DNA of 64,000 nucleotides from Elgaria multicarinata webbii (Eukaryota; Chordata; Lepidosauria; Squamata; Anguidae): NCBI RefSeq assembly GCF_023053635.1, contig NC_086192.1, forward strand, positions 12,191,501 through 12,255,500, read 5' to 3'. The notes beneath the pieces were generated by a model. The model was given only the letters and a program-made list of their open reading frames with translations, ran no database searches and had not been told where the DNA came from. The position numbers were made by a program, and so were the translations under genes. The first letter of the stretch is position 1. Each line of letters opens with the position of its first letter. Below, one piece after another: positions 1 through 10,157 of the stretch.

Positions 1-270
1 TTTAACAGTTGCATAGAAAAGGGAATTTCAGCAGGTGTCCTTCGTATTCATGCAGCACCTGGTGAAATTCCTCCTTCATCACAACAGTTAAAGCTGCAGG
101 AGCTATACTAGAGTGACCAGATTTAAAAGAGGGCAGCTTTAACTGTGGTGATGAAGGGGAAATGTCACCAGGTTCCCCATATATACAAACGACACCTGCT
201 GAAATTCCCTTTTCTATGTAACTGTGAAAGATACAGGAGCCCAGTCCTCCTTTTCATAGGGTCACCCTAG
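1..270. mobile_element. Palindromic DNA-transposon MITE, left end off the window
   Basis: The two halves are reverse complements: gggaatttcagcaggtgtc near base 20 pairs with gacacctgctgaaattccc near 191-209, and agttaaagctgcaggag pairs with the middle of the element. The right terminus is ...catagggtcaccctag at 270. The class is uncertain. It lies in a CASTOR2 intron. Confidence 0.6.
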
Positions 271-283
271 GCAGCAGCAGCAA

Positions 284-1023
284 ATGTTTTTGCACCCCGA
301 CAAAGAGGCTTTGAAGGGCAGGTCTCCTTTGCCCCTTGCGGACCTCCACAAGCGAAGGGAGAGGTCTGCTAATGCCTATGAGTCCTGGGACCGTAGTGTT
401 CACACATGCCCTAAAGCATCACTGAGTGCGCGCCCTGCCAGCAATATCAGGCTGTGGCCCTGGATGTGAGAAGAAGGATGTTACCTGTGCACAAAAGCGC
501 CTCCTTTCGGGATATGTCCTCTCTGCCTCCAAACCTCTGCTGTAGCGCCGGTAAAGTAGCATGAATGGATTGATTGAGAGACAGCAAGGGCCTAGCCCAT
601 CCCATTTGAGTTCTGTTGGTTGAGTTGAAACCTTAGTACCATTTGAGATTCCATGGGCTCAGAAAACGTGGCTTCATGCTATGGTGGGTCGTTGGCCTAG
701 TTCTTACCAAGGAAGTTAACTTGTCTAGGCGAATCGCTTCAGACTGTAGCATTCGGGGGGCGGGGACCACATTATCGATGCTCCAAATCCCCCGCACCTG
801 GAAAACTAATCTGTCAGGAAAACGGGTTCCCGCCAAGACTTCTCCCTGACATGCTACATTTCTAGGGAGAGGGAAAGTTGTTTTTTTTTTATTATTTCGT
901 TTGGAACGGAGATGCATTCAGTCGCATAAATGCCTTCCTGCTGTCAGGAGTGGTTCAGCCCAGACCCTAGTCTTCCCACTTGAGTTGAGGCCTCGGCCTT
1001 TTTTCTCTCTGTCTCTCTTTCAG
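284..1023. other. CASTOR2 intron, nothing recognised
   Basis: This is single-copy-looking intron sequence. The short open frames here have no family resemblance, and there is no splice-flanked CASTOR2 exon. Confidence 0.5.
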
Positions 1024-1147
1024 TTCAGAGGCCTATCATCCATCCCCTTTCCAGTCCAAGTAACATGTTCTGTGTCACCAGCTTGGATCCTGATACCCTA
1101 CCTTCTGTTGCTACTCTCCTTATGGACGTCATGTTTTACTCCAATGG
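1024..1147 (+). CDS. CASTOR2: CASTOR2 coding exon (SLDPDTLP...MDVMFYSNG)
   Basis: The acceptor is a pyrimidine tract ending cag at 1021-1023 and the donor is gtatgt at 1148. The exon enters with two bases of a split Val codon and leaves with GG of a split Gly. It encodes QRPIIHPLSSPSN and then MFCVTSLDPDTLPSVATLL. Confidence 0.93.
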
Positions 1148-4100
1148 GTATGTCCAGAACACAGGATTTATATATATATATATATATAATATATATGTAA
1201 CAACAGTAAAAACACTTGATAAAACCACATCAGATTTTTTTTTCCTAATAGCAGTAGGGAAAAGGAAAGACTTAAGAGAAACCCAAATCGACCAGTTTGC
1301 GTGTCCCTAATAAAGATTAGAATAAGATTTGCTTGCTGGGAAATGTGTGTACTTTCTTCAGACATGTTTCCGGGGTAGTTTCTGTAATAGCAAAATATCT
1401 AAAAAAAATCAAGTTCAAACAATTTTAAAAAGCAGCAAATGCAGCTGGGAAAATAATTACAAGTTTTCATCCGAAAGAGGGAAGGGGGTCACAACTCAGT
1501 GGTAGAGAACCTGGAAGGTCCCGGGTTCAATTTCTCAGTATCTCCAGTTAGAAATTCGCCCGTAATGAAGAAGACTTCACCCTGAGACCCTGGAGAGCGA
1601 CTTTGCTGGTCTTTGCTTTGATTTTTCAGCTCCAAAGGCACCGAGTCTAGAAAAGCTTCCCTCACTATTAATGCGTCTCCCATTGGCTAGAAGTGGCCAT
1701 ATGAAGGCCTTAACCCATGGCTGAGTTCAGACAACACTATAGTCAACAGTGGGGTAATAATCAACTTTACAGTTGTTTTTCTATTATCTACATGATAATA
1801 ACCAACTGTGGTGTGGCTTAGGATCGGCGCTGAGTTGATTCAGTCCACGCTGAGTTGATTCATTCATGTGCCCCCTCAGTCCTCCTGCAATTATCCCATC
1901 AGCCATTGGTGCCGAAAATCTATCCTCACTGGACTAGAGCCCATTAGTTTGACCGCTCTTGCCTTGCGACTCTGTGGCTAATGAAATAACCAACTGTGGC
2001 CGACGAAATAACCAATGGTACCCACCACCCAACACGATAACCAATGGTGGTTCAAACAGCCAACTCTGCACAGCGTTGGTTATTTGCGCTGCTTACTCCG
2101 GCCAAATAATCAACCGTTGGTTTAAATAGTCCCTCCACACAACGTGGTGGTTAAATAACCAGCTATTTAAACCGCCCTTGGTTATTGTGTTGTCCGAATT
2201 CATTCCATGTCTGTATAGAATTCCTGCAGGCGTCCTAGATCCTAACCGCTATTGCATCTGGTTCGTTCTTTCCCCCAGAGTAAAAGATTCTATGGCGGGC
2301 AATGAAGACTCCGGACACATTCGTTTTTTCTCATTTTCTCTCATTGAGGGTTACATTTCTTTGGTGATGGATGTACAGACTCAGAAAAGGTGAGGCTGAA
2401 GACTGGCTTTGTAAGTACGTTTCAGAGTTGCTAGGAGTTTTCACGTGTGTGTGTGTGTGTGTGTGCATGCATGTGTGCACACATAGACCAGTCACACAAT
2501 GTCAGTCAGAGGCTGAAGTGACTTAAAAGGGCCCCAGAATAGTTAACAGCATATTACACCCACAACTGCGGCATCATATCAACCACATGGGGGCGATCCA
2601 AAATGGCGCACGGAAACCAAGCCAACCTTCTACTCCCAAAGTTATGGATTCAGGGCAAAAAATTCTGAATCAAAGGCTTCTGAAATGTCCCAAAGTTCCC
2701 CTGGGTTTGTCATTGAACCACAGAATTGTTGCATTCTTCATGCAGTTTCACATTTTGTTTTGTTTTTCATTCTCTCTCTCTCTCTTAGGTTTCCTAATAA
2801 TTTGTTGTTTACAAGTGCATCGGGAGAACTGTGGAAGATGGTTCGCATCGGAGGGCAGCCCCTTGGCTTTGGTAAGTGACGTCTGCATGGTTGGCTGCTG
2901 GCATCCTCCAAACCAAATCCAGCCCTGTTGGGATTCCCAACAGCATACATATAACCCCATTCTGCTAATGCTTACAGGGGTGGCCAGAATTGTGGCCACT
3001 TCTTGAAACTTTCATGTTTTGCAACTTTGCCTGCTTCTCGAAAACGTTCCGTTTCACGAACTTCAAAAGTTTATATATCAGTCGAAAGAGAATTTAATGC
3101 TGAATTCGATACAGAAAAACAGAATGCAAATATCTGCAGTGCAAAAAAAGTTTTGCTTACTTTTGTCTAAAAACAAACACCGGTGTGATTGAGTGAAGAA
3201 GTGGGTTGGAGTTGCAAACCCGACTGGCCAATCGCAGCCCTTGTTCTGGGGACCAATCCCATGGCAGGAGCGGCGATACGTCCTGTTTCAAGTTGGGGAA
3301 AGTTCTGGGAAACTATCTTCAATATAATTTCTAAGGCCACTGATCAGATAATCTTTCCAGAACCAAGCCTGGCCCTGCTGTCCCTGCCCAACGCTCTAAA
3401 CCCTTCCCTTACCCATAAAGAATTGGTATTTATCCTCCTTACAGCAGCTCGTTTAGAAATCGATGAACATTGGAAGGATCCGAAGGGCCCTACACTCACT
3501 GGGTGGAAAGGGAAAGTGTGGGATATAGCCTGCTCTGAAAAATTAACCTACCACCGCAGAGTCTCGTCGGGCCAACTTAGCTATGACCCATTCAATGAAA
3601 TATGGTCTCCTTTTCTCAATTACATCAATGGTACAGATGTGGCATCCAACTCTGGTTTAACAAATCTTCCTCTGACCACAGTAAATTGAAGGAAACAAGC
3701 TCGGTTCGGCAACTACAGAAATCGTGTTTGTGTATTTATTAGAAACGCTGTCTGACTTGTAAGTTTTTATATGTATTTTTAACTTTTTAAAAAACTGCTT
3801 TGTTAAATGGAGTTTAATAAATAAAATTTAAAAAAAAAGGTTGGGGAAAAGTCAGTTTTGCTGTTTTTTCCGTAACTGACACACCACTGGAGATGGTGTG
3901 AATATTGGAAGTATTTCTCAAATTAAAAGTGTACGTGCGTCCATCCTAAATAGAGAAAAGAGTGGATTGGACACCCAGGAAAAGAATCAGGGTGGTTGTA
4001 TTCCGTGAATCAGGTCTTTCCATTGATATATAAATATTTGAATTTCGTGAAACGGAACCTTTTCTATAAGAAGGCCAAGTGGCAAAACATGAAAAATTTC

Positions 4101-6762
4101 AAAAAGTGTCCACCATTTTGGCCACCACTGGCTTTGTATCTGTGATTACTGAAACGTCACCCTTCGTTGTTACGTGTGGCTGTTTTTGGAAACCACAGCC
4201 GGTGCGAAATGCTGCTGCCATTTTGGGGGGGCTCATTCAGGACGTCTTACTCCTATCTTACTCCAACACCGGCTTCTGGTTTGTTTCAAAGCCCAATTCA
4301 AGGGGTTGGTTATTATCTTTAAACCCTGAAACAACTTGGACCCAGAGTACCTGTAGGACCATCTGAGCTGCAGCGGGGTGCAAATGATTGGAAGACTTTA
4401 TTTGATGTGGATGGGATGAAAAATTAATTGGCTGCCTTTGTCGTCTGTGAAATTTCGATGAATTTCTAAGTCTGCATATAAAAGATCTAGATTGCAATAT
4501 TCAAATTTTATGCAGAGTTCTGCCCTAGGGGCCTTGGCTATGAGTCTTCCCATTGCCTTTCAACTCCCTGACAACAGGACTTCTTCATACCTTCTTTCCC
4601 AGCTCAAGAATTGAATTACTGAAGTTTTACTCAGAGTTAAACTGATCCAAAGTAAAAGAGGGACATTGTGTACAAAGGCACTTTCCCCAGGGTTGACTCT
4701 CTGCCCATGGCGTTGATTTGCTTTTAATCAAAAAGCACGCTGAAACTCAACTTGTTTTGTTTCCTCTGCTGGCAGCCTCCGTGACAAATGGATCTGACCC
4801 GGTCAGGCAGCCAGGAGCAGATTCCACTCTGCTCTTAACGGCAAACCTTATTTACATGGATCATCAGGGTTTGAAAGTTCCATAAACAACAACCCCACAT
4901 GTACCTGTTTATTACTCGTTTCGTGACAATTTTGCATTCCTCGCGAAATGAACCCATGCCCCGAGTGAACAGCCTCACGTCTGTCTTCATAGAATCATAG
5001 AATAGTAGAGTTTGAAGGGTCCTCAAAGGCCATCCAGTCCAACCCCCTGCTCAATGCAGCAATCTACCTTAAAGCATCCTTGACAGATGGTTGTCCAGCT
5101 GCCTCTTGAAGGCCTCTAGGGTGGGAGAGCCCACCACCTCCCTAGGTCGCTGGTTCCATTGTCGTCCTGCTCTAACAACCAGGAAGTTTTTCCTGATGTC
5201 CAGCCGGAATCTGCATTCCTGTCACTTGAGCCTGTTATTCCGTCTCCTGCACTCTGGGAGGATCGAGAAGAGATCCTGGCCCGTCTTCTGAACAAACGAA
5301 AGATTCCAAGCGGTCTTTGCAGGCGGCCCTACGTAAAGAGCATTGCAGTCCCCTAAGCTGGAGGCTACCAGGACCCGAGTGACTGTGCCCAGACCACATT
5401 TCCTTTCAGTAACCTGGGTTTCTCATTCTCTTCTTCCTAGATGAGTGCGGAATTGTGGCCCAAATCTCTGAGCCTTTGGCTGCTGCTGATATCCCAGCCT
5501 ATTACATCAGTACTTTTAAGTTTGATCATGCACTGGTAAGTCATACGACGCTGCCTTAGATCAAGTCGGACCACTGGTACGTCTTGTTCGGTACGATCTA
5601 TGCTGACCGACAGGAATTCCCCTTTGGACAGATCTCACTCCCAGGAGGAGCTGGGTCCTTTGGCATGTAAAGCAGGTCATGATCACAACATTTTATTGCA
5701 TTTGCCTAATCGCCATTACAAAGACAACCAGGCAATAACAGAATATCACCATACAATAACAGAAATCAAATTAGTGAATGGCTCGCACAGTCCACTGCAA
5801 AAGCATTCAGAGCGATTGCACCAATACGTTCGGGCGGCTGTGGCAAACGAAGCCGCTTTGCGAGTCACGGAACGGTCGGATGGGGTTACACTCCCCCTGA
5901 AGACGCAGGTCCGGAGCTTGGGTGTACGTCTGGATTCAGCCCTAAGCCCGGATGCCCAGGTTTCGGCGGTGGCCAGGAGTGCATTTGCACAGTTAAAGCT
6001 AGTGTGCCCGTTCCTAGAGATGTCTGACCAGGCCACGGTGACACATGCCTTAGTTACATCCCGATTGGATTACTGCAACGCGCTCTACGTGGGGCTGCCT
6101 TTGAAGAGTGTTCGGAAACTCCAGCTGGTTCAGAGAGCCGCAGCCAGATTGTTGACCGGGGCTGGTTACAGGGAGCGGACAACTCCCCTGTTAAAACAGC
6201 TCCACTGGCTTTCGGTCTGTTTCCGGGCACAGTTCAAAGTGCTGGTTATGACCTATAAGGCCCACACGGCTTAATGCCCACCTCTGCTTAAACTGCTCCA
6301 CTTCAGAAGGAAAACCTAACTTGGACAACCCCAGGGGAGATGTCCTACGTGGTCCATTCCAATTGTCCTGTTCATTTGTGTGTGGCTTGTAGAGGTGAAG
6401 AGCCTCGTGTGGCGTAGAGCGGTAAAGCAGCAGTTTCTGCAGCTGAAACTCTCCCCACGGCCTGAGTTCGATCCCAGTGGAAGCTGGTTTCAGGCAGTCG
6501 GCTCGGGTCGACTCAGCCTTCCATCCTCCCGAGGTCGGTAAAATGAGTACCCAGTTAGCTGGGGGAAAGGTAATCATGGCCAGGGAAGGCAACGGCGAAC
6601 CACCCCGCTATAAGGCCTGCCAAGAAAACGTCAGCGAAAGCTGGCGTCCCTCCAAGAGTCAGTAATGACTCTGTGCTTGCACGAGAGGTGCCTTTCCCTT
6701 TCTGTAGAGGAAAGCATCAAACATTCAGGCTGGCCTTTGTAAGAGACTTAACCTAGTTACCC

Positions 6763-6802
<40 letters not shown>

Positions 6803-8936
6803 CATGTCATTTCAAAAGCTTACCTCTTCGTTTCGGCATCACGAGGTGGTCTAATGAATGGTATAGCTTTACTGAGTCAAGTGCTGAGTGTTTCCCCCCC
6901 AAAAAAATCCCCCCGTGTCCTCACGGTCATATCCACTATGTTCCCCATTATCACGCATCTCGCCTCTTTCAACAGCCTGACCTTTTAACCCATTAAAAGC
7001 TCAAGCAGGAATACCAAGGTGTCCTTCGGTTTTTCCGCAGCCGGCGTCGCCCTCTTTTCCAGCCTGGAAGCTTTAATGTGTACACAGTAACGAAAACGTC
7101 AACACAAATCTCAGATAGCGAAGGTCAAATGGTTCGGGCCATTTGGTTTGTTTTCTTGAACATTAACCACGCCGATAAGATAAGTGCATCCCCACCTGCC
7201 TTAAAGCTAACACACTGGCGTATTTCTCACTCATGTGATAACACCTGTCTGGGCTGTACTGCTTCAGGTGAAGGATCGCATGACTGAATGCTCCTCCATC
7301 CAAAAATAACTTCTGATCATAGAAAAGTAGCGTGTCAGGGAGAGAGAGAGCCTACAGTGGTGGCCAAAATTGTGGGCACTTTTTGAAATGTTCGTGTTTT
7401 GCATCTTTGCCTGCTTATAGAAAATGCTCTGTTTCACGATACTCAAATGTTTATATATCAATTGAAAGAGAATTTAGTGCTGAATTCAATACCAAAAAAA
7501 AAACCGGAATGCAAATATCTGCAGTCCAAAGTTAGGCTTACTTTAGTCTAAAAACAAACCCTGGTGTGATTGAGTGAAGAAGCGGATTGGAATTGCAAAC
7601 CCAACTGGCCAATCTCAGCCCTTGTTCTGGGGACCAATCCCATGGCAGTAGTGGCGATACGTCCTGTTTCAAGTTGGGGAAAGTCAGTTTTGCTGTTTGA
7701 TCTGGAACTGAAGCGCAGTTGGAGACGTTGTGAATATTGGAAGTATTTCTCAAATTAAAAGTGTACGTACATTTGTCCTAAATAGAGCCATGGCATCGAA
7801 GAGAAGAGTTGATTGGACCCCCAGGAAAAGAAGCAGGCTGGTTGTATTACGTGAATCCGGTCTTTCCGTTGATATATAAACATTTGAATTTTGTGAAACA
7901 GAACATTTTCTATAAGCAGGCAAAGTTGCAAAACATGAAAATTTCAAAAAGGGTCCACCATTTTGGCCACTGCTATAGGTTAGAACCTGACGATGCTATA
8001 TTTCTGTGGTGCTGTGCCCCAAAAATTTTATTGAATTGCCTATGATAGATGAGTACATCATCTAAAAGCAATGGGTTAACTCCAAACATGTCCCATTGAT
8101 TGCAATGGGACTACAGCAACTAAATTTGGATCCAACCCAATGTCTTATCATCAGCATTATTTTATTCAGATGCAGACGTATGCAATTTAGGGTGCAGTCC
8201 TATGCGTGTTTAGACTAGAAAAAAAAATCCTACAACTTTCAGCATTCCCCAGCTGGGGGTTGAACTTTTTTCTGTCTAAATATGCAAAGGATTGTTGTTG
8301 TTTATTCGTTCGGTCGTTTCCGACTCTTCGTGACTTCATGGACCAGCCCACGCCAGAGCTTTCTGTCGGCCGTCGCCACCCCTAGCTCCCCCAAGGTCGA
8401 GTCCAGAATATCCTCCATCCATCTTGCCCTTGGTCGGCCCCTCTTCCTTTTGCCTTCCACTTTCCCTAGCATCAGCCTCTTCTCCAGGGTATCCTGTCTT
8501 CTCATTATGTGGCCAAAGTACGTCAGTTTTGCCTTTAATACCATTCCCTCAAGTGAGCAGTCTGGCTTTATTCCCTGGTGTATGGACTGGTTTGATCTTC
8601 TTGCAGTCCAAGGCACTCTCAGAATTTTCCTCCAACACCACCGTTCAAAAGCATCTAAGATTTAATAATTTTTAATTTTTGTGAACCCCCCGAGAGCTTC
8701 GGCTATTGGCCAGTATAAAAATATAATAAATACATAAGTACATAAATAAAATATCTTTAATCAGTTTATTAGAAGTAGCATTATCCATCTAGTGCCCAGT
8801 TGACTTTTAATCTTTTTATCCCTAGATTTGTGCATTTCAATCATAATTTGCCATTTTGTTTCTTCCATAGGTACCAGAAGAAAATATAAACGGTGTAATC
8901 AATGCACTCCAAGTCAGTCAAGGCGAAAAACATTAG
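1024..8936 (+). CDS. CASTOR2: CASTOR2, 3' part (last five coding exons)
   Basis: CASTOR2 (GATSL2) is a cytosolic ACT-domain protein that binds GATOR2 and restrains mTORC1. Its paralogue CASTOR1 is the arginine sensor; human CASTOR2 is reported to be largely arginine-insensitive. Coding exons: 1024-1147, 2279-2389, 2789-2871, 5441-5535, 8871-8936. All have AG/GT borders and the phases join without a break. They encode about the last 158 of 329 residues, including SLDPDTLP, HIRFFSFSLIEGYISLVMD, ELWKMVRIGGQPLGF and YYISTFKFDHALVPEE, ending SQGEKH and TAG. The Asp of FKFDHAL aligns with the arginine-contacting Asp304 of CASTOR1. The ending resembles CASTOR2 (QAEKH) rather than CASTOR1. The 5' exons lie left of the window. 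The gene converges with RCC1L; the stops are 1.1 kb apart. Identification is from recalled family sequence. Confidence 0.95.
1485..1650 (+). mobile_element. tRNA-derived SINE, decayed
   Basis: A-box-like actcagtggtagagaac (1494-1510) and B-box-like gggttcaattt (1523-1533) are spaced as in a tRNA-headed SINE, followed by ctccagttag and a decayed body. It is a relic, not a tRNA gene: there is no cloverleaf. Confidence 0.5.
1722..2203. mobile_element. MITE with inverted termini
   Basis: The left end gagttcagacaacacta and right end ttgtgttgtccgaattc are inverted copies. The interior is built from repeats of ataaccaa/ttggtta. It fills much of the CASTOR2 intron before the 2279 exon. Confidence 0.6.
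2279..2389 (+). CDS. CASTOR2: CASTOR2 coding exon (HIRFFSFSLIEGYISLVMD)
   Basis: The acceptor is tttcccccag and the donor is gtgagg. It encodes VKDSMAGNEDSG and then the very conserved ACT-domain strand HIRFFSFSLIEGYISLVMD. It is 111 bp and starts only 75 bp after the right end of a MITE. Confidence 0.95.
2445..2465. repeat. (GT)n microsatellite
   Basis: About ten GT units, in a CASTOR2 intron. Confidence 0.9.
2789..2871 (+). CDS. CASTOR2: CASTOR2 coding exon (ELWKMVRIGGQPLGF)
   Basis: An 83-bp exon between a (CT)-rich acceptor ending ttag and the donor gtaagt. It encodes FPNNLLFTSASGELWKMVRI followed by GGQPLGF, almost identical to the vertebrate protein. Confidence 0.95.
2975..4130 (+). 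mobile_element. Tc1/mariner-like non-autonomous element, copy A, split by an L1
   Basis: The terminal inverted repeats are CAGGGGTGGCCAGAATTGTG on the left and ...ttttggccaccactg on the right, after a TA. The body matches copies at 7355 and 60970. After removing the L1 at 3304-3839 the length is about 620 bp, the same as copy B. The right part keeps the start of a transposase helix-turn-helix frame. Confidence 0.75.
3304..3839 (+). mobile_element. 5'-truncated L1 LINE 3' end, nested in the Tc1 copy
   Basis: The open frame to 3689 contains FILLTAARLEIDEHWKDP and GWKGKVWDIACSEKLTYHRR, the pattern of the L1 ORF2 C-terminus. A short 3' UTR and aataaataaaatttaaaaaaaaa tail follow. Flanks gttggggaaagt (3292-3303) and gttggggaaaagt (3840-3852) are a target site duplication with one indel. 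Confidence 0.8.
4131..4987. other. CASTOR2 intron, with a possible short L2 relic
   Basis: Around 4280-4370, caacttggacccagagtacctg resembles the decayed L2 ORF2 text for NLDPEYL. The rest has no recognised content. Confidence 0.35.
4988..5285 (-). mobile_element. CR1 LINE 3' end
   Basis: Begins with catagaatcatagaatag, the complement of the CR1 3'-terminal 8-bp repeat, and continues through the conserved CR1 tail ccaaccccctgctcaatgca. Antisense in a CASTOR2 intron; abuts an L2 scrap at 5308-5390. Confidence 0.85.
5308..5390 (-). mobile_element. L2 LINE fragment
   Basis: On the minus strand it resembles the L2 reverse-transcriptase text for CNALYVG, as in fuller copies at 5835 and 16197. 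Confidence 0.6.
5441..5535 (+). CDS. CASTOR2: CASTOR2 coding exon (CGIVAQISEPLAAADIPAYY)
   Basis: A 95-bp exon, acceptor ttcttcctag, donor gtaagt. It encodes DECGIVAQISEPLAAADIP and then AYYISTFKFDHAL. The Asp in FKFDHAL matches Asp304 of CASTOR1. Confidence 0.95.
5835..6275 (+). mobile_element. L2-like LINE, ORF2 C-terminal fragment
   Basis: The open frame reads [20 protein letters not shown] and then KLQLVQRAAARLLTGAGY, HWLSVCFRAQFKVLVMTYKA. This is the C-terminal reverse transcriptase region typical of vertebrate L2. It is truncated at both ends. Confidence 0.8.
6396..6702 (+). mobile_element. Sauria-type SINE (tRNA head, RTE/Bov-B-like tail)
   Basis: The tRNA-like head has gtagagcggtaaagcagcag and the B box gagttcgatcccag. 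The body and end gcttgcacgagaggtgcctt are typical of squamate Sauria SINEs. The repeated tgtagagg at 6388-6395 and 6703-6710 is a likely target duplication. Confidence 0.85.
6766..6799. repeat. (TG)n microsatellite
   Basis: About 17 TG units in a CASTOR2 intron. Confidence 0.95.
7355..7973 (+). mobile_element. Tc1/mariner-like non-autonomous element, copy B
   Basis: Terminal repeats CAGTGGTGGCCAAAATTGTG and ...ccattttggccactg, flanked by TA. Near 7789 an ATG opens MASKRRVDWTPRKRSRLVV, resembling the start of a Tc1 transposase helix-turn-helix, and the frame stops soon after at about 7875. This suggests an internally deleted derivative of an autonomous element. Confidence 0.75.
8290..8658 (-). 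mobile_element. Bov-B LINE 3' end
   Basis: Minus-strand frame reads VLKAKLTYFGHIMRRQDTLE and then KRLMLGKVEGKRKRGRPRAR, WMEDIL, the Bov-B (RTE) ORF2 C-terminus. The element ends with the complement of ttgttgttgtttattcg. Confidence 0.88.
8659..8755 (+). mobile_element. L2-like 3' tail
   Basis: Contains gtgaaccccccgagagcttc and ggctattggccagtataaaaatataataaa, the lizard L2-like 3' end. Confidence 0.6.
8871..8936 (+). CDS. CASTOR2: CASTOR2 terminal coding exon
   Basis: Acceptor tcttccatag. The exon encodes VPEENINGVINALQVSQGEK, H and a TAG stop at 8934-8936. The 3' UTR follows; I see no clear AATAAA in the next 250 bases. Confidence 0.95.
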   Translation, partial: VPEENINGVINALQVSQGEKH

Positions 8937-9384
8937 GAACCATTTGGAGGCAACTTTGGGTGCATTTTACGACAAAGAATTCTTCTTCTCAGTATTTTCT
9001 TGGGGGAGGGGGGTAATTTTTATTTTCATCTTTTATTTTACTCCAAAGAGAGCATGGGAGAACGATTGCCGTGCCATGAAGGAAATGAGAAACTCTCAAA
9101 GACTGCTGAATAGGCAAATAACTCCTGATAGCTTTTAAGAAAATAATTTTTTAAAAAAAAGTATCTCCAAGTGGGGGGGAGGAGAGGGAGAGGGTGAAAT
9201 CTTTGGCATTAAACAACTTTGAAGGTTTTCTGACATTCAGCTCTGAAGCTAAACGCAACCGTGTTGTTCGTTACTTTTTCCGTTCGTCGATGTGACGGGA
9301 AAACGCGACGGTTACGAAAGGCCGAGCCAGAACGGCTGAGAATTCTGGCGTGTCGGAAACAAGAGAAGGGCTCTTGCACAATGA

Positions 9385-9592
9385 CGCAGAAAGTAGAAAA
9401 GTTTCTTGTTCAAAAGCCCCGACGCGTTTCCGCCTCCTGGTTGTTGTTTTTAAGGACTTCTAGCCGCCGTCACAAGACTTATTTGTGGTTAATCATTTGT
9501 GCAGACTTGATAAAAACCTGAAGAAGGACCTTAAAGAAACCAGAAGCCGAAACGCGTCGGGCTTTTGTACGAGAAGCTTTTCTACAGCGTCC
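9385..9592. repeat. Long inverted repeat with hammerhead-like cores (possible Penelope-like relic)
   Basis: The left arm (about 9388-9455) has gccccgacgcgtttccgcc. The right arm (about 9515-9590) has ctgaagaagg ... gccgaaacgcgtcgggc. The right arm's reverse complement aligns with the left arm over about 65 bases. CTGAAGA and GAAAC match the two conserved hammerhead strands, as in Penelope-like retroelements. The stems are not convincingly folded by eye. It lies between the converging CASTOR2 and RCC1L genes. Confidence 0.4.
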
Positions 9593-10079
9593 TGAGACGT
9601 CTCTCCCTTTTGTGGAACGGGAGTCAGACAGACTTTTGTGAGTTGCTCGTTACGATAATGAGTTGAACGTTCGAAAGAAAAACGGCGTTCCGTGGTCATC
9701 TCGGAAGAGCATCCTTGGAACATGATAGATCATTCAACAGCCCCAGTTGTTTGGACTCAGCCTCACACCCTTCCCTCACACTTTCCCAAGTCCTCAGCAA
9801 TTATTTGCGGAGGTAAAACTCTCGATTCCAACCCCGTCGAACAAGAGTCTTCGGTTCCGAAGTCCGCGAGGGGGCTGGTTTGGGCAGTGTAGGCCCAGCG
9901 TCCGAAATGGCACACTTCTGCTGCTCCCCTCGGGGCGGCCACTACGGCTTGTTCTCCCTTAATCCGCTTGCAAGGAACTCTGGGACCGGCCGGCATCACG
10001 ACAGCAGGGCCGACGATATTGCCAAGCAGAAAACGTTCATAAAACGGTCGTATTTTCCCGGCCTGGTCAGGCGCTTCTG
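9593..10079. other. Intergenic / RCC1L 3' UTR side
   Basis: Sequence downstream of the RCC1L stop on the minus strand. I found no clear AATAAA. The part up to about 9740 may belong to the repeat at 9385. Confidence 0.4.
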
Positions 10080-10157
10080 CTAAACAAAGGATTTCGCCAG
10101 AGTGACCATGTGGTCGACGCCACACGCCACGTCCACCACCTCGCCTGGCACCGTCAC
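10080..10157 (-). CDS. RCC1L: RCC1L terminal exon
   Basis: Encodes VTVPGEVVDVACGVDHMVTL and AKSFV, then TAG (complement of 10080-10082). Acceptor tgtctag. Confidence 0.95.
   Translation of the reverse strand: MTVPGEVVDVACGVDHMVTLAKSFV

Noticed and set aside
3189-3689. 166-codon open frame in a CASTOR2 intron
   Set aside because: It is a chance join of Tc1 element sequence and an L1 ORF2 end, not a host gene.
6396-6500. tRNA-like A and B boxes
   Set aside because: Part of a Sauria SINE, not a tRNA gene; the same applies to 1485, 25550, 35047, 46062 and 57329.
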